Assembly: GCF_000682715.1 (NCBI RefSeq) | Contig: NZ_AWFH01000056.1 | Span: 168,445 to 232,444 of the forward strand | DNA: 64,000 bases | Reading direction: 5' to 3' | Origin: Hyphomonas atlantica corrig. | GTDB lineage: Bacteria; Pseudomonadota; Alphaproteobacteria; Caulobacterales; Hyphomonadaceae | Shown: positions 16,601 through 26,348 of the stretch, piece by piece | Layout: each line of letters starts with the position of its first letter | Numbering within the stretch: the first letter of the stretch is position 1 | The notes under the pieces: model-generated | What the model saw: only the letters and a program-made list of their open reading frames with translations | Database searches by the model: none | Told to the model about the DNA's origin: nothing | Translations under genes and position numbers: made by a program

Positions 16601-16615
16601 AGGTCCGGCGGACCT
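16601..16615 (+). terminator. Short palindrome followed by T-run
   Basis: AGGTCCG and CGGACCT pair around a single G, then GTTTT follows. With so short a loop a hairpin would have to open the inner pairs. It lies 111 bases past the orphan gene and 30 bases before lysS. A second small inverted repeat, TTGTGC/GCACAA, lies in the same gap. Terminator function is a guess. Confidence 0.3.
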
Positions 16616-16645
16616 GTTTTCACTCAAGCATGACTGACATTCCCG

Positions 16646-18238
16646 ATGACCGATCTTTCCGCGCTCGCCCAATCCGCAAAGGCCTGGCCGTTCGAGCTTG
16701 CCCGCAAGCTGGAACAGCGTGTGGAGCAGCAGATCAAGGCCGGCCAGCGCACGGCGGATGACCCGGTCACGTTCGAGACCGGCTATGGCCCGTCGGGCCT
16801 GCCGCATATCGGCACGTTCGGCGAAGTGGTGCGCACGACCATGGTGCGCCACGCGTTTGAGGCGCTGACCGGCGGCAAGTACACAACGCGCCTGATCTGT
16901 GTCTCCGATGACATGGACGGGATGCGCAAAGTGCCCCCGACCGTGCCGAACCCGGAAAGCCTGGAAGCCTATCTGCAACAGCCGCTGACGGCTGTGCCGG
17001 ACCCGTTTGGCACGCACGCCTCCTATGGCGCGCACATGAATGCGCGGCTGTGTGCCTTCCTCGACCAGTTCGGCTTTGAGTATGAATTCCTGTCGGCCAC
17101 GGAATGCTACAAATCCGGCCGGTTTGACGACATGCTGCGCGAGGCCGCGCGCAAGTATCAGGACATCATGGATGTGATGCTGCCGACGCTGGGCGAGGAG
17201 CGGCAGGCGACCTACAGCCCGTTCCTGCCCATCCATCCGGAGACGGGGGAGGTGCTCTATGTGCCGATGAAATCCGTTGACGGAGAGAAGGGCACGATCA
17301 CGTTTGACGATGAAAGCGGCAAGGAATTCACGCTGCCGGTGACGGGCGGCCATGTGAAGATGCAGTGGAAGCCCGATTTCGGCATGCGCTGGGCCGCGCT
17401 TGGCGTCGACTTTGAAATGTTCGGCAAGGACCATCAGGCCAATGCGCCGATCTATTCCAAGATCACGCGCATCCTGGGCAAGCGCCCGCCGGAGCAATAT
17501 GTCTATGAGATGTTCCTGGACGAGAAGGGCGAGAAAATCTCCAAGACCAAGGGCAATGGCATCTCGGTCGAGGACTGGCTGAAATATGCCCCGGATGAGA
17601 GCCTCAGCCTGTTCCAGTTCCAGAAGCCGCGCGTGGCGAAGAAGCTGTATTTCGATGTCATCCCGAAGGCCGTGGATGAATATCTCACCTTCCTTGAGAA
17701 GTATCCGGCCGAAGCGCCCGAGCGGCAGATCGAGAACCCGGTCTGGCACATCCATTCCGGCAAGCCGCCGGCAGAGACGACGCCGGTCAGCTTTGCGCTG
17801 CTGCTGAACCTCGTCGCCGTGGCGAACCCGGAAGACCGGAGCCAGCTCTGGGGCTTCATCTCGCAATACGCGCCGGAAGCCTCACCGGAGACGCACCCGC
17901 TGCTGGACCAGCTGGCGGGCTATGCGATGAGCTATTATCGCGACTTCGTCCTGCCACAGAAGACCTATCGCGCGCCCTCCGATGCCGAACGCGCCGCGAT
18001 GGAAGACCTTTCCGCGCGGCTCAAGGCCTTTGACGGAGAGCGCACGTCTGAAAACCTCCAGACGCTGACCTTCTCTGTCGGGAAGGATCATGAGTTCGAG
18101 AATCTGCGAGACTGGTTCAAGGCGCTGTATGAAGTGCTGCTCGGCCAGAGTCAGGGCCCGCGCTTCGGCAGCTTCGCCGCGCTCTATGGCGTGGAGAACA
18201 CCGCGCGGCTGATCGACGAGTCTCTCGCGCGGGGGTAG
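16646..18238 (+). CDS. lysS: Lysine--tRNA ligase, class I
   Basis: A 530-residue class I lysyl-tRNA synthetase, the archaeal/spirochaete/alphaproteobacterial type, unrelated to the class II LysRS of most bacteria. The Rossmann-fold signatures are PHIGTFGEV (HIGH-like, residues 53-61) and KISKTKG (KMSKS-like, from 297). The C-terminal helical anticodon-binding region is complete. It attaches lysine to tRNA-Lys. Start ATG at 16646 ([20 protein letters not shown]) has no clear Shine-Dalgarno sequence. The length is normal for the family. Confidence 0.96.
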   Translation: MTDLSALAQSAKAWPFELARKLEQRVEQQIKAGQRTADDPVTFETGYGPSGLPHIGTFGEVVRTTMVRHAFEALTGGKYTTRLICVSDDMDGMRKVPPTVPNPESLEAYLQQPLTAVPDPFGTHASYGAHMNARLCAFLDQFGFEYEFLSATECYKSGRFDDMLREAARKYQDIMDVMLPTLGEERQATYSPFLPIHPETGEVLYVPMKSVDGEKGTITFDDESGKEFTLPVTGGHVKMQWKPDFGMRWAALGVDFEMFGKDHQANAPIYSKITRILGKRPPEQYVYEMFLDEKGEKISKTKGNGISVEDWLKYAPDESLSLFQFQKPRVAKKLYFDVIPKAVDEYLTFLEKYPAEAPERQIENPVWHIHSGKPPAETTPVSFALLLNLVAVANPEDRSQLWGFISQYAPEASPETHPLLDQLAGYAMSYYRDFVLPQKTYRAPSDAERAAMEDLSARLKAFDGERTSENLQTLTFSVGKDHEFENLRDWFKALYEVLLGQSQGPRFGSFAALYGVENTARLIDESLARG

Positions 18239-18252
18239 GGCCTTTTTTGATC

Positions 18253-18297
18253 GCTCATCTCGGATCCGGCTGGGTCCCGGCCTGCGCCGGGATGAGC
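18253..18297. repeat. Dispersed intergenic palindrome
   Basis: Outer arms GCTCATC (18253-18259) and GATGAGC (18291-18297) enclose an inner CCCGGC/GCCGGG hairpin (18276-18281, 18286-18291). The string GGGTCCCGGCCTGCGCCGGG resembles intergenic palindromes common in alphaproteobacterial genomes. It may also aid termination after lysS. Confidence 0.6.
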
Positions 18298-18398
18298 GGA
18301 TATGTTGTAGGTCCGGCGCGCAATGAGCTGACCAAACCGTAACCTCGCTTCAACACTCCTCTGGTTTAACATGGCGCGAGCCTTGAGGAGATTTCGCC

Positions 18399-18737
18399 AT
18401 GCCTGTCCTTCGTTTTGTGCTTGTTGCGGGCATGATTGCCACCCTGCCAGCCTGTCTTGCCACCAAGGTCGTCACCGTGCCTGTCGGCGTGGCGGGCGAT
18501 GTGGTCGAGGGCACGGCCAAGGGCGCCTACAAGGTCGGCTCCGGGGTGGTGAGCGCCACGGGCGATGCGCTGGACGGGCCGGAACGCGACGTGAAGCTGA
18601 CCGTCAAGGTGAAGAAATTCAGTGGCGGCACAAAGACCTATACGCGCACGGTCGAGTCCGACGACATCGAGAAGACGCTCGAAAAGCTCGGCAAGAAAGG
18701 CACGATCATTGATGTGCGGGTGGACGAAGTAGACTAG
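18399..18737 (+). CDS. Small lipoprotein of unknown function
   Basis: A 112-residue protein with a lipoprotein signal peptide: hydrophobic VLRFVLVAGMIATLPAC ending in the lipobox LPAC (Cys at 19). The mature part starts with a glycine-rich amphipathic stretch (VVEGTAKGAYKVGSGVVSAT). A short beta-rich tail with KVKKFSGGTKTYTRTVES follows. It resembles small outer-membrane lipoproteins annotated only as hypothetical. It is probably transcribed alone. The indolepyruvate oxidoreductase gene converges from the other side, 3 bases away. Confidence 0.8.
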   Translation: MPVLRFVLVAGMIATLPACLATKVVTVPVGVAGDVVEGTAKGAYKVGSGVVSATGDALDGPERDVKLTVKVKKFSGGTKTYTRTVESDDIEKTLEKLGKKGTIIDVRVDEVD

Positions 18738-18740
18738 GGT

Positions 18741-21700
18741 CTACTCCGCCGCCGCGATCAGCGTGGTCTTTGCCTTGGGCATAGTGCCCTCCGGCCAACC
18801 GGCCCAGAGCTCTGCCTCTTTCGCCTTCGCAACATCGACCGCCGCGTCCTTGACGTGGCCATAGCCGCGGATCTCGTCCGGTATTTCGGCGAGCGCGATG
18901 GCAAGGGTATGGTTCTGTGCGGTAAGTTCCTGCGCAATGCGGGCCAGGCCGGCGAGATACTCATCGCGCAGCTGGCGCTCCATGCGGCGTTCTTCCGTGT
19001 AGCCGAACAGGTCGAACCGCGTGCCGCGCAGGCCCTTGAACTTCGCCATCAGCTTGAAGACGCGGAACATCCACGGGCCGAAATGCTTCTTCTTCAGATG
19101 GCCTTCGGCATCCTTCTTGGCGAGGATCGGCGGGGCCAGCATGAGGCGCATCTTGCCGCCCTTGAACTGGCTGGCGACATAGTCGGCGAACTTGCCATCC
19201 GTGTAGAGACGGGCGACTTCGTATTCATCCTTGTAGGCCATCAGCTTGTAGGCATAGGTGGCGGCGGCGCGGGTCAGCTTCTCACCCAATCCTGCGGCAT
19301 GTTCTGCGGCGCGGACCTGCGCAACGATGCTGCGGTATTTTTCCGCATAGGCGGCGTCCTGATAGGCGGTCAGGCGGCTGGCCCGATCCTCGATCAACTC
19401 GTCGAGGGTTTTTTCCTCGATATGGCCGCGCGGGTCTGTCTGGGGCAGAAGACGGTCCGGATCAGCGGCGGCGATACGGCCAATGTTGAAGGCGGACATG
19501 TTGTCTTCCACCTTCGTTCCGTTCAGGCGGATCGCGCGGTAGAGCGCCCGCAGGCTGATCGGGACCTGGCCTTTCTGCCAGGCGTATCCGACCATGATCA
19601 TGTTCGTATAGATCGCATCGTGCAGGTAGCCGACAGCCAGCGCCTCGGCATCAAATGCGCCGAAGTCACGGGCCTGACGCTTCACGCGCGCGGCCAGGAG
19701 GTCGCTCTCGAAACGCTTTGACCGATCCCGGATGAACTCGCTGGTCGGGGTGACGTCAGAATTCGCATAGGCGGCGGTGCGGCCAACATCCATCAAATTC
19801 AGCGCGTCCCCGCCCGCCGCCACGACAAGGTCGCAGGCGATGATCAGGTCTGCGCTGGCCGGAGGAACCTTGCCGGTGGAGATCATCTCCGGCTCTTTCG
19901 CGAAGCGGATATGGCTGAGCACCGGACCGCCCTTCTGGGCAAGGCCGGTCATGTCCAGGCTGGAGGCGGCGTTGCCATCCACATGCGCGGCCATTGCCAG
20001 CACGGCGGCGACGGTGGTGACGCCCGTACCGCCAACGCCAGTGAACAGCACGTTCCAAGGCTCCGACAGTCCCGGCGTTTCGGGCAGGGGCAAGCCCGCA
20101 TCGTCAAACTCCGGACGCGGCTGGTCCTGCCAGGCCGGCTCGCCATCCTGAATGGTCACGAAGCTCGGGCAGAAGCCCCGCAGGCAGGACAGGTCCGTGT
20201 TACAGGTTGACTGGTTGATCCGGCGCTTGCGGCCAAGTTCGGTCTCGACCGGCTCAACCGACAGGCAGTTCGATTTGATCGAACAATCACCACAGCCTTC
20301 GCAGACTTCGGTGTTGATCACGACGCGCGTGCGGTCCGGTGCGCGCAGGCCGCGCTTGGAGCGGCGACGTTTTTCCGTGGCGCAGATCTGGTCGTAGATC
20401 ATGACGGAGACGCCCGGCGTTTCGCGCAACATCTTCTGGACCTCGTCCAGCTCCTCGCGGTCGTAGATCTTCACGCGGCGCGGAATGTATTTGACGTTGG
20501 CGTAGCGGGTCGGATCTTCGGTGACGATGACAATGGTTTCGACACCTTCGGCTTCGACCTGCTGGGCAATCTGAGCCGGGGTCTGGCCGGATTCCACATG
20601 CTGGCCGCCGGTCATGGCGACGGCGTCATTATACAGAATCTTGTAGGTCATGTTCGCGCCGGAGGTGACCGCGGCGCGGATGGCAAGGCTGCCGGAATGG
20701 GAGTAGGTGCCGTCGCCGAGATTGACAAAGACGTGCGGTTCGTCCGTCGCCCAGTGCTGGCCGACCCAGGCGATGCCTTCGCCGCCCATCTGGCTGGTCA
20801 TGTCGGTTTTCCGGTCCGGCATGAAATTCGCCATATAGTGACAGCCAATACCTGCCAGCGCGCGCGAGCCTTCCGGTACGACGGTGGAGGAATTGTGCGG
20901 GCAGCCGGAACAATAGTGCGGTGTACGGAGGGTTTCCGTCGCATTGGTGCGTGCGGCTTCCCCGGCGCGGCCGATGCGGTCGAAATAGGCATTGGCCCGT
21001 GAGGTATCCCAGCCTTCCGGCAGGATCTTCATCAGTGCTTCGGCCATTTCCGGGATGGAGATGGAGGCAATGTCGGAGAGGAGGGGGCGGCCTTCGCGGT
21101 CGCGCTTGCCTTCCACCGTCGGGCGCTGGCCATCTGGCAGGTCATACAGCACAGAGCGCAACTGGTCTTCGATCAGCGGGCGCTTGTGTTCGATCACGAC
21201 CACGCGTTCCAGACCTTTGCAGAACGCCCGGATCCCTTCCGGTTCCAGCGGCCACGGCATGGCCACCTTGTACACGGAGAGACCCAGGCGTCCTGCATCC
21301 TGCGGTGACAGGCCGAGCGCCGCGAGTGCCTCGAACACATCGCGGGCAGCTTGTCCTGTCACGACAACACCGACACGGGGTTTCGGCGAAGGCAGGATGA
21401 CCTGGTCCAGCTTGTTGGCGCGCACATAGGCTTGTGCTGCGGGCAGCTTCACCTGACGCAGGCGGCGTTCCTTGTCGAGCGGGCTGTCGCCGCGCCGCAA
21501 ATGCACGCCGTCTTCCGGCAATTGGAAGTCGGGCTGGATGAAATTGAAGCGGTCGAGATCGACGCTGACGACCGAACCGGAATCCATCGTGTCAGCGAGG
21601 GCTACGAGGCCGGTCCATGCGCCGGAAAAGCGGCTCATCGCCCAGCCATGAATGCCGTAATCCAGCACATCCTGGATCGAGGCCGGGTTGAGGACGGGGA

Positions 21701-22202
21701 TTTCGGCGTCCGCCATGGCGTATTCTGACTGCGAGGGAAGAGTCGAAGACTTGCAATTATGGTCGTCGCCGATGATCGCCAGCACACCGCCATGATCGGA
21801 GGCGCCGGCAGCGTTGGCATGTTTGAACACGTCACCTGTGCGGTCGACACCCGGGGCCTTGCCGTACCAGATGCCGAACAGGCCATCATATTTTGCGCCG
21901 GGGAACAGGCCGAGCTGCTGGCTGCCCCAGACGGCAGTTGCGCCAAGGTCTTCGTTCAGGCCTTCCCAGAACTTGATATCGTGCGCGTCGAGCCATTTTT
22001 GCGCGGCACGCAATTGCTGGTCGTAGCCGCCCAGCGGCGAGCCGCGATACCCGGAAATGAAGCCGGCCGTGTTCAGATTCTGACGCAGATCGAGACGTTT
22101 GCGATCAAGTGGTAGGCGGACCAGCGCCTGAATGCCGGTCATGAACGCTTTTCCCTCGACAAGCTTGTATTTGTCGTCCAGCGTAACTTCACGATGTTGC
22201 AT
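18741..22202 (-). CDS. Indolepyruvate:ferredoxin oxidoreductase, single-chain form
   Basis: A 1153-residue fusion of the alpha- and beta-type subunits of 2-oxoacid oxidoreductases. It oxidatively decarboxylates indolepyruvate or other aryl/branched-chain 2-oxo acids to acyl-CoA, passing electrons to ferredoxin. The N-terminal pyrimidine-binding TPP domain (GFISGYRGSPLGGYDQQL) is followed by a pyrophosphate-binding domain (GDGTYSHSGSLAIRAA). Next come a Cys-rich Fe-S region (CEGCGDCSIKSNCLS, then CNTDLSCLRGFCPSF) and the gamma-type domain (GVGGTGVTTVAAVLAMAA). Start at 22202 gives MQHREVTLDDKYKLVEG; longer extensions would overlap the divergent Lrp gene. That Lrp regulator is a likely controller. 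Confidence 0.95.
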   Translation of the reverse strand: MQHREVTLDDKYKLVEGKAFMTGIQALVRLPLDRKRLDLRQNLNTAGFISGYRGSPLGGYDQQLRAAQKWLDAHDIKFWEGLNEDLGATAVWGSQQLGLFPGAKYDGLFGIWYGKAPGVDRTGDVFKHANAAGASDHGGVLAIIGDDHNCKSSTLPSQSEYAMADAEIPVLNPASIQDVLDYGIHGWAMSRFSGAWTGLVALADTMDSGSVVSVDLDRFNFIQPDFQLPEDGVHLRRGDSPLDKERRLRQVKLPAAQAYVRANKLDQVILPSPKPRVGVVVTGQAARDVFEALAALGLSPQDAGRLGLSVYKVAMPWPLEPEGIRAFCKGLERVVVIEHKRPLIEDQLRSVLYDLPDGQRPTVEGKRDREGRPLLSDIASISIPEMAEALMKILPEGWDTSRANAYFDRIGRAGEAARTNATETLRTPHYCSGCPHNSSTVVPEGSRALAGIGCHYMANFMPDRKTDMTSQMGGEGIAWVGQHWATDEPHVFVNLGDGTYSHSGSLAIRAAVTSGANMTYKILYNDAVAMTGGQHVESGQTPAQIAQQVEAEGVETIVIVTEDPTRYANVKYIPRRVKIYDREELDEVQKMLRETPGVSVMIYDQICATEKRRRSKRGLRAPDRTRVVINTEVCEGCGDCSIKSNCLSVEPVETELGRKRRINQSTCNTDLSCLRGFCPSFVTIQDGEPAWQDQPRPEFDDAGLPLPETPGLSEPWNVLFTGVGGTGVTTVAAVLAMAAHVDGNAASSLDMTGLAQKGGPVLSHIRFAKEPEMISTGKVPPASADLIIACDLVVAAGGDALNLMDVGRTAAYANSDVTPTSEFIRDRSKRFESDLLAARVKRQARDFGAFDAEALAVGYLHDAIYTNMIMVGYAWQKGQVPISLRALYRAIRLNGTKVEDNMSAFNIGRIAAADPDRLLPQTDPRGHIEEKTLDELIEDRASRLTAYQDAAYAEKYRSIVAQVRAAEHAAGLGEKLTRAAATYAYKLMAYKDEYEVARLYTDGKFADYVASQFKGGKMRLMLAPPILAKKDAEGHLKKKHFGPWMFRVFKLMAKFKGLRGTRFDLFGYTEERRMERQLRDEYLAGLARIAQELTAQNHTLAIALAEIPDEIRGYGHVKDAAVDVAKAKEAELWAGWPEGTMPKAKTTLIAAAE

Positions 22203-22330
22203 GATATGCCTATGAAATGAGGGTTTAGGCATATTATTGGGTAAATTAAGTGAAATTGCTTGCCTATCTTGCGCGATATTTGCTATTGCGGGGTTAAATT
22301 TACCAAGATACGCAAGAAAGTGAGCAAAGA
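22203..22330. promoter_or_regulatory. Divergent AT-rich control region between the oxidoreductase and Lrp genes
   Basis: The 128 bases between the two divergent starts are AT-rich. They contain the inverted pair GGTAAATT (22240-22247) and AATTTACC (22297-22304), 49 bases apart, plus near-repeats of TTGC. Lrp-type regulators bind such spaced AT-rich sites and often control a divergent amino-acid catabolic gene. Binding is inferred. Confidence 0.45.
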
Positions 22331-22831
22331 TTGCCCCAAGAACTAGATGCCGTCGACGCGCGAATCCTGGACATTGTTCAGCATGACGCCGGCCTGTCCG
22401 TTGCCGAGATCGCCGACCGCGTAGGCCTGTCTTCATCACCCTGCTGGCGCCGCATCAAGCGCATGGAAGAGGCGGGCTTCATCACGGGCCGGGTGACCCT
22501 TCTGGACAATTCCTCGCTCGGACTCAACTTTGAAGTGATGGCCAGCGTCAAACTGGCGTTGCCGAGCCGGGAAAACCTCGATGCGTTCGAGCAAATGGTT
22601 CAGGCGTGGCCCGAAGTGATCGAGTGCATGACCGTGACGGGCGCGGTGGACTACATGATCCACATCATCACGACAGATATGCACGCTTATGACAATTTCC
22701 TGCGGGACAATCTGCTCGGCTCGGCGCTGGTGTCAGATGTTCAGTCCCGCATCGTAATTCGCGTTGCAAAACGCACAACGGCGCTGCCGCTGGACCTGGT
22801 TGAGGATATCAAGAAACCGACCTCAGCCTGA
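22331..22831 (+). CDS. Lrp/AsnC-family transcriptional regulator
   Basis: A 166-residue feast/famine regulator. The N-terminal winged HTH (LDAVDARILDIVQHDAGLSV then AEIADRVGLSSSPCWRRIKR, residues about 5-45) is followed by the RAM/AsnC ligand domain with the family signature TVTGAVDYMIHI (about 99-110). These regulators sense amino acids as octamers. TTG start at 22331, as no ATG lies in frame before the HTH. Divergent to the indolepyruvate oxidoreductase gene, so control of aromatic or branched-chain amino-acid degradation is likely. Confidence 0.92.
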   Translation: MPQELDAVDARILDIVQHDAGLSVAEIADRVGLSSSPCWRRIKRMEEAGFITGRVTLLDNSSLGLNFEVMASVKLALPSRENLDAFEQMVQAWPEVIECMTVTGAVDYMIHIITTDMHAYDNFLRDNLLGSALVSDVQSRIVIRVAKRTTALPLDLVEDIKKPTSA

Positions 22832-22862
22832 TTGGCGGTGCGCGCATGCGGAGGTGCGCGAC

Positions 22863-23966
22863 ATGCTGAAATGCCTGGTCTCATTCTTGTTTGCGCTGGC
22901 ATTGGTGATGCCTGCCTGGAGCGAGTCGATGTCGCCCGAAGACCTGACTGCGAAGCTCGAAACGGTGCGCGACAAGGCGGGTCTCGTCGCGCTTGGCGCA
23001 GTGGTTGCGGATGCGGATGGGCAGATCCTTGCGCTCGCCGTGACGGGCGATCGCGTCCGGGGCAAGGGGGCCGCAGCGCAACCGGATGATGCCTGGCATA
23101 TCGGCTCCAATACCAAGATGCTGACCGCTTTGCTTTATGGGCGTCTCGTTGAGCGAGGGGAGGCCAGATGGGGCGCGACGCTGCCGGAATTGCTGCCGGA
23201 CCTGGCTGATGAAATGGATGCGGCGTGGTCGGACATCACAATTGAAGACCTGTTGGCGCATCGCAGCGGGATGGCCGCCAATCCGGGCGTGACCTGGTTC
23301 CTGACCAGCCGGGCGTCTTCAAACACGGTGGAGGCGCAACGGACCAGTTTGGCAAGGGCTGCACTCGCCAAACCGCCCAAGACCGAGCCGGGCAGCTTCA
23401 CCTATTCCAATTACGGATACATGGTGGCCGGCGCGGCGCTGGACCGTATCGCTGAGCGCATGGGACATCAGAATTACGAATCCCTGTTCCTGGCAGAGCT
23501 GGTTCCGTCTGGCGAGGGATGGGGCTTTGGTCCGCCGCCAGAGGGCATTGAAGGCCACCGGAAAGGCCTGTTCGGCGGGCTGAAAGGGCAGGGCGCTGGT
23601 CTGGATGCGGACAATCCGCCTGCGCTGGCCCCGGCGGGCACGTTGCATGTACCATTGGAGGCGCATGCACGGCTGCTCAGCCGTTTCCTGACGCCGGATG
23701 AAACAGTAGCGAAGCTGCTCATGCCCTATCCGGACGAGGCGTCGGACTATGCGCTGGGCTGGGGCGTGGTTTCCGACAGTCCATCTGGCGCTGCGCTTGG
23801 GCACAGCGGGTCAAACACGATGTGGCTGTCTACGGTGAGGCTCTACCCGGATGCAGGAGTGGTCGTGATCGTCAACACGAACAGTTTCAGCGAAAAGGGC
23901 GTGCAGGCCCTGAATGGTCTGGCAGAGGATCTCGCAGCGGCCTATGGCGCAGCCTCGCAGGACTAG
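22863..23966 (+). CDS. Periplasmic serine hydrolase, class C beta-lactamase family
   Basis: A 367-residue secreted protein (signal peptide MLKCLVSFLFALALVMPAWS). It has the penicillin-binding-protein fold motifs SNTK (SxxK, Ser82/Lys85), YSN (in TYSNYGYMVAG) and HSG in place of KTG (LGHSGSNT). That set is typical of EstB-like esterases and D-amino peptidases rather than true beta-lactamases. GGAGG lies 6 bases before the ATG. The start lies 31 bases after the Lrp stop. The stop overlaps that of the converging DUF2332 gene in CTAG. Substrate unknown. Confidence 0.9.
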   Translation: MLKCLVSFLFALALVMPAWSESMSPEDLTAKLETVRDKAGLVALGAVVADADGQILALAVTGDRVRGKGAAAQPDDAWHIGSNTKMLTALLYGRLVERGEARWGATLPELLPDLADEMDAAWSDITIEDLLAHRSGMAANPGVTWFLTSRASSNTVEAQRTSLARAALAKPPKTEPGSFTYSNYGYMVAGAALDRIAERMGHQNYESLFLAELVPSGEGWGFGPPPEGIEGHRKGLFGGLKGQGAGLDADNPPALAPAGTLHVPLEAHARLLSRFLTPDETVAKLLMPYPDEASDYALGWGVVSDSPSGAALGHSGSNTMWLSTVRLYPDAGVVVIVNTNSFSEKGVQALNGLAEDLAAAYGAASQD

Positions 23967-25033
23967 TCGCCCACAACGTCAATATAGGTGACGTGACCAT
24001 CTGATTCGTTCAGTGTACGTGCGCTGCCATCCGGCCAACTCTGAAGCCGTGTTTGCATGCGCGGGGACGTGCGATCGCCTCCGAACAGGGATTCCGGTTC
24101 GAAACATAGCCAGGCGAGCGGCGCGTCTGCCGTGGCCGCCGCGCCCGCCTCCTCGATCAGCCGCATGATGCGGGCGATGTCCTCCTTGGGCGGATAGACG
24201 AGGAAAACGGAGTGATAAACGACGGTCAGCCCTTCCGCCGGGCGGTTTGCGAGTCGATCCGTCAACCAGTCGACAGCGTCGGCCTGTTCGATCCGCACGC
24301 CCCTCTGGCGGGCAAGGTCGGCAGCTGCATCGAGCCGCGCAAGACGCCCGGCCTGGTCCGGCCAGGTATAGGATTTCAGGCGCAGATAGGCGGCTTCATC
24401 AGACACATCTATCGGGTTCAGATCGCATCCAGCGCGGGATTGGATCAGGGGCGCTGCTTCAAGGTGGGCAGGGGCGGGGCCGTTCCAGACGGTGGAAATG
24501 GTAACATCGCTGGGGCCGGGCTTTTGCCACGTGCCGCCATCATAGGTGAACCGATCCCAATTCTGGTTCAGGCCCGCGCTGGCGCCCAGTTCCAGCAGGT
24601 GCATGGGCATGCGAAATTTGGTGGCCAGCTCCAGAAAGCCGGGCAGAAGCGCGATGGACCGGCGCGTTTCATTCGTCTGCGGAGGGCTCTTCAGATAGGT
24701 GCGCGCATCCTCCGGATAGTTCTCCAGCCACGTTCTCGCCTCTCGCCAGACCGTATCCATGTTCCAGTCAGGTGACGCGGCGGGATAGGTGGCAGCGAGC
24801 GCCTTCGCCGTACCTGTCAGGACGGCGTGGTGCAGGTACCCGGTCAGGCGCAGGCCGAGCGCATCCTTGCGGGGATTGCCGCTCCAGTCGCCGCAGATGT
24901 CTGCAACGGGGCCGCCTGCGTCGAAATCGTCTGCAAACCGCCGGAGCAGCGCAGCGGTAAACGGTGACCCCAGATCCTCGCACCAGCGCGCCTGCTCGGC
25001 GAAATGGTCGAGGATCCGGGTTTCATCCAGCAT
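23963..25033 (-). CDS. DUF2332 family protein
   Basis: A 356-residue cytosolic protein of the DUF2332 family, of unknown biochemical function. The conserved LLELGASAGLNQNWDRF (about 144-160) and YHSVFLVYPP segments look like a methyltransferase-type nucleotide-binding fold, which is my inference only. The segment AWLCFEPESLF near the end is also typical. It begins 9 bases after the thiolase stop, so the two are probably co-transcribed, and ends in a 4-base stop-stop overlap with the serine hydrolase. Confidence 0.88.
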   Translation of the reverse strand: MLDETRILDHFAEQARWCEDLGSPFTAALLRRFADDFDAGGPVADICGDWSGNPRKDALGLRLTGYLHHAVLTGTAKALAATYPAASPDWNMDTVWREARTWLENYPEDARTYLKSPPQTNETRRSIALLPGFLELATKFRMPMHLLELGASAGLNQNWDRFTYDGGTWQKPGPSDVTISTVWNGPAPAHLEAAPLIQSRAGCDLNPIDVSDEAAYLRLKSYTWPDQAGRLARLDAAADLARQRGVRIEQADAVDWLTDRLANRPAEGLTVVYHSVFLVYPPKEDIARIMRLIEEAGAAATADAPLAWLCFEPESLFGGDRTSPRMQTRLQSWPDGSARTLNESDGHVTYIDVVGD

Positions 25034-25042
25034 ATGGCCGCC

Positions 25043-26224
25043 CTAGTAGCGTTCCAGCGCCATGGCGATGCCTTCGCCGCCGCCGATACAGAGGCTGGCC
25101 ATACCCTTCTTCAGGCCACGATCTTCCATCGCGGCCAGCAGGGTGACGATCAGGCGTGCGCCGGAAGCGCCGATTGGGTGGCCCATGGCACAGGCGCCGC
25201 CATTCACGTTCAGCTTCTCGTGGGGAATGCCCAGCTCTTTCATCGCGATCATCGGAACCACGGCGAAAGCTTCATTCACTTCCCAGAGTTCAACTTCGTC
25301 GATGCTCCAGCCAGCCTTTTCGAGCGCCTTTTTCATGGCGGGCACGGGCGCGGTGGTGAAGTATTCCGGCTCATGCGCATGGCTGGACGAGGAGACGATC
25401 TTGGCGAGCGGCTCAAGGCCGCGCTTCTTCGCTTCGGATTCGCGCATCAGCACCAGCGCTGCCGCACCATCGGAAATGGCGGAGGCGTTGGCCGCGGTCA
25501 CTGTGCCGTCTTTCGAGAACGCCGGACGCAGGCTCGGGATCTTGTCCGGGCGGGCTGTGCGGGGCAGTTCGTCAGTGTCGACAACCGTCTCGCCCTTGCG
25601 GGATTTGATCGTGACCGGGGCAATCTCGCGCTTGAACTTGCCGTTTGCTGTCGCTTCCTGGGCCCGCTTCAGCGTTTCCAGCGCGTAGGCGTCCTGTTGC
25701 TCGCGGGTAAACTGGTACTCTCCGGCAATCATGTCGGCGAACTCGCCCATGGGGCCGCCCTTGTAAGCATCAGACAAGCCGTCCAGCGCCATATGGTCTT
25801 GTGCGGCCATGGTGCCATATTTGTGGCCCTTGCGGACCTGCATCAGGTGCGGGGCGTTGGTCATGGATTCCATGCCGCCAGCGATCACGATGTTTGCATC
25901 GCCTGCGAGAATGGCATTGCGTGCCATGACAGCGGCCTGCATGCCGGAACCGCACATCTTGTTGATCGTGGTGGCTTCAAGGCCCTTGTCCTGACCGGCC
26001 TTGAACCCGGCCTGACGGGCAGGGGCCTGTCCCTGGCCGGCAGGAAGGCAGTTGCCCATGATGATTTCATTGGCTTCGCCGGGGGCGAGCTTGGCTTCGC
26101 TGACGGCCTTCTCGATCGCGATGGCGCCCAGTTCGCTGGCTGTCAGGCCAGCAAGGTCGCCGAGCAAACCACCCATGGGCGTGCGGCCCATACCGACGAT
26201 AACGACGGGATCTTGATCAGACAT
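25043..26224 (-). CDS. Acetyl-CoA C-acyltransferase (thiolase)
   Basis: A 393-residue thiolase with the full catalytic set: nucleophile Cys91 in NKMCGSGMQA, His349 in GHPIGASG and Cys379 in CIGGGEG. It condenses or cleaves acyl-CoAs, either in acetoacetyl-CoA formation (as PhaA/AtoB) or in beta-oxidation. The sequence style (ATTINKMCGSG, NVNGGACAMGHP) is of the acetoacetyl-CoA thiolase type. Start ATG at 26224 with AAGGA about 7 bases upstream. No phaB or phaC gene is adjacent, so the pathway is open. Confidence 0.94.
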   Translation of the reverse strand: MSDQDPVVIVGMGRTPMGGLLGDLAGLTASELGAIAIEKAVSEAKLAPGEANEIIMGNCLPAGQGQAPARQAGFKAGQDKGLEATTINKMCGSGMQAAVMARNAILAGDANIVIAGGMESMTNAPHLMQVRKGHKYGTMAAQDHMALDGLSDAYKGGPMGEFADMIAGEYQFTREQQDAYALETLKRAQEATANGKFKREIAPVTIKSRKGETVVDTDELPRTARPDKIPSLRPAFSKDGTVTAANASAISDGAAALVLMRESEAKKRGLEPLAKIVSSSSHAHEPEYFTTAPVPAMKKALEKAGWSIDEVELWEVNEAFAVVPMIAMKELGIPHEKLNVNGGACAMGHPIGASGARLIVTLLAAMEDRGLKKGMASLCIGGGEGIAMALERY

Positions 26225-26348
26225 GGAGTTTCCTTCCGGTTCGGTTTTTTGCAGTTGCGAACACAAAGCGCTTCCGGGCCGGACTCGTCAAGAGGATCGC
26301 GAAGACGTGGTGTTCGACGGATATCAATTTTGCGAGATGGCGTTCCGG

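Noticed and set aside
16358..17866. Minus-strand frame of about 500 codons over lysS
   Set aside because: It is the antisense shadow of a complete class I LysRS with catalytic motifs; the translation has no motif or credible start.
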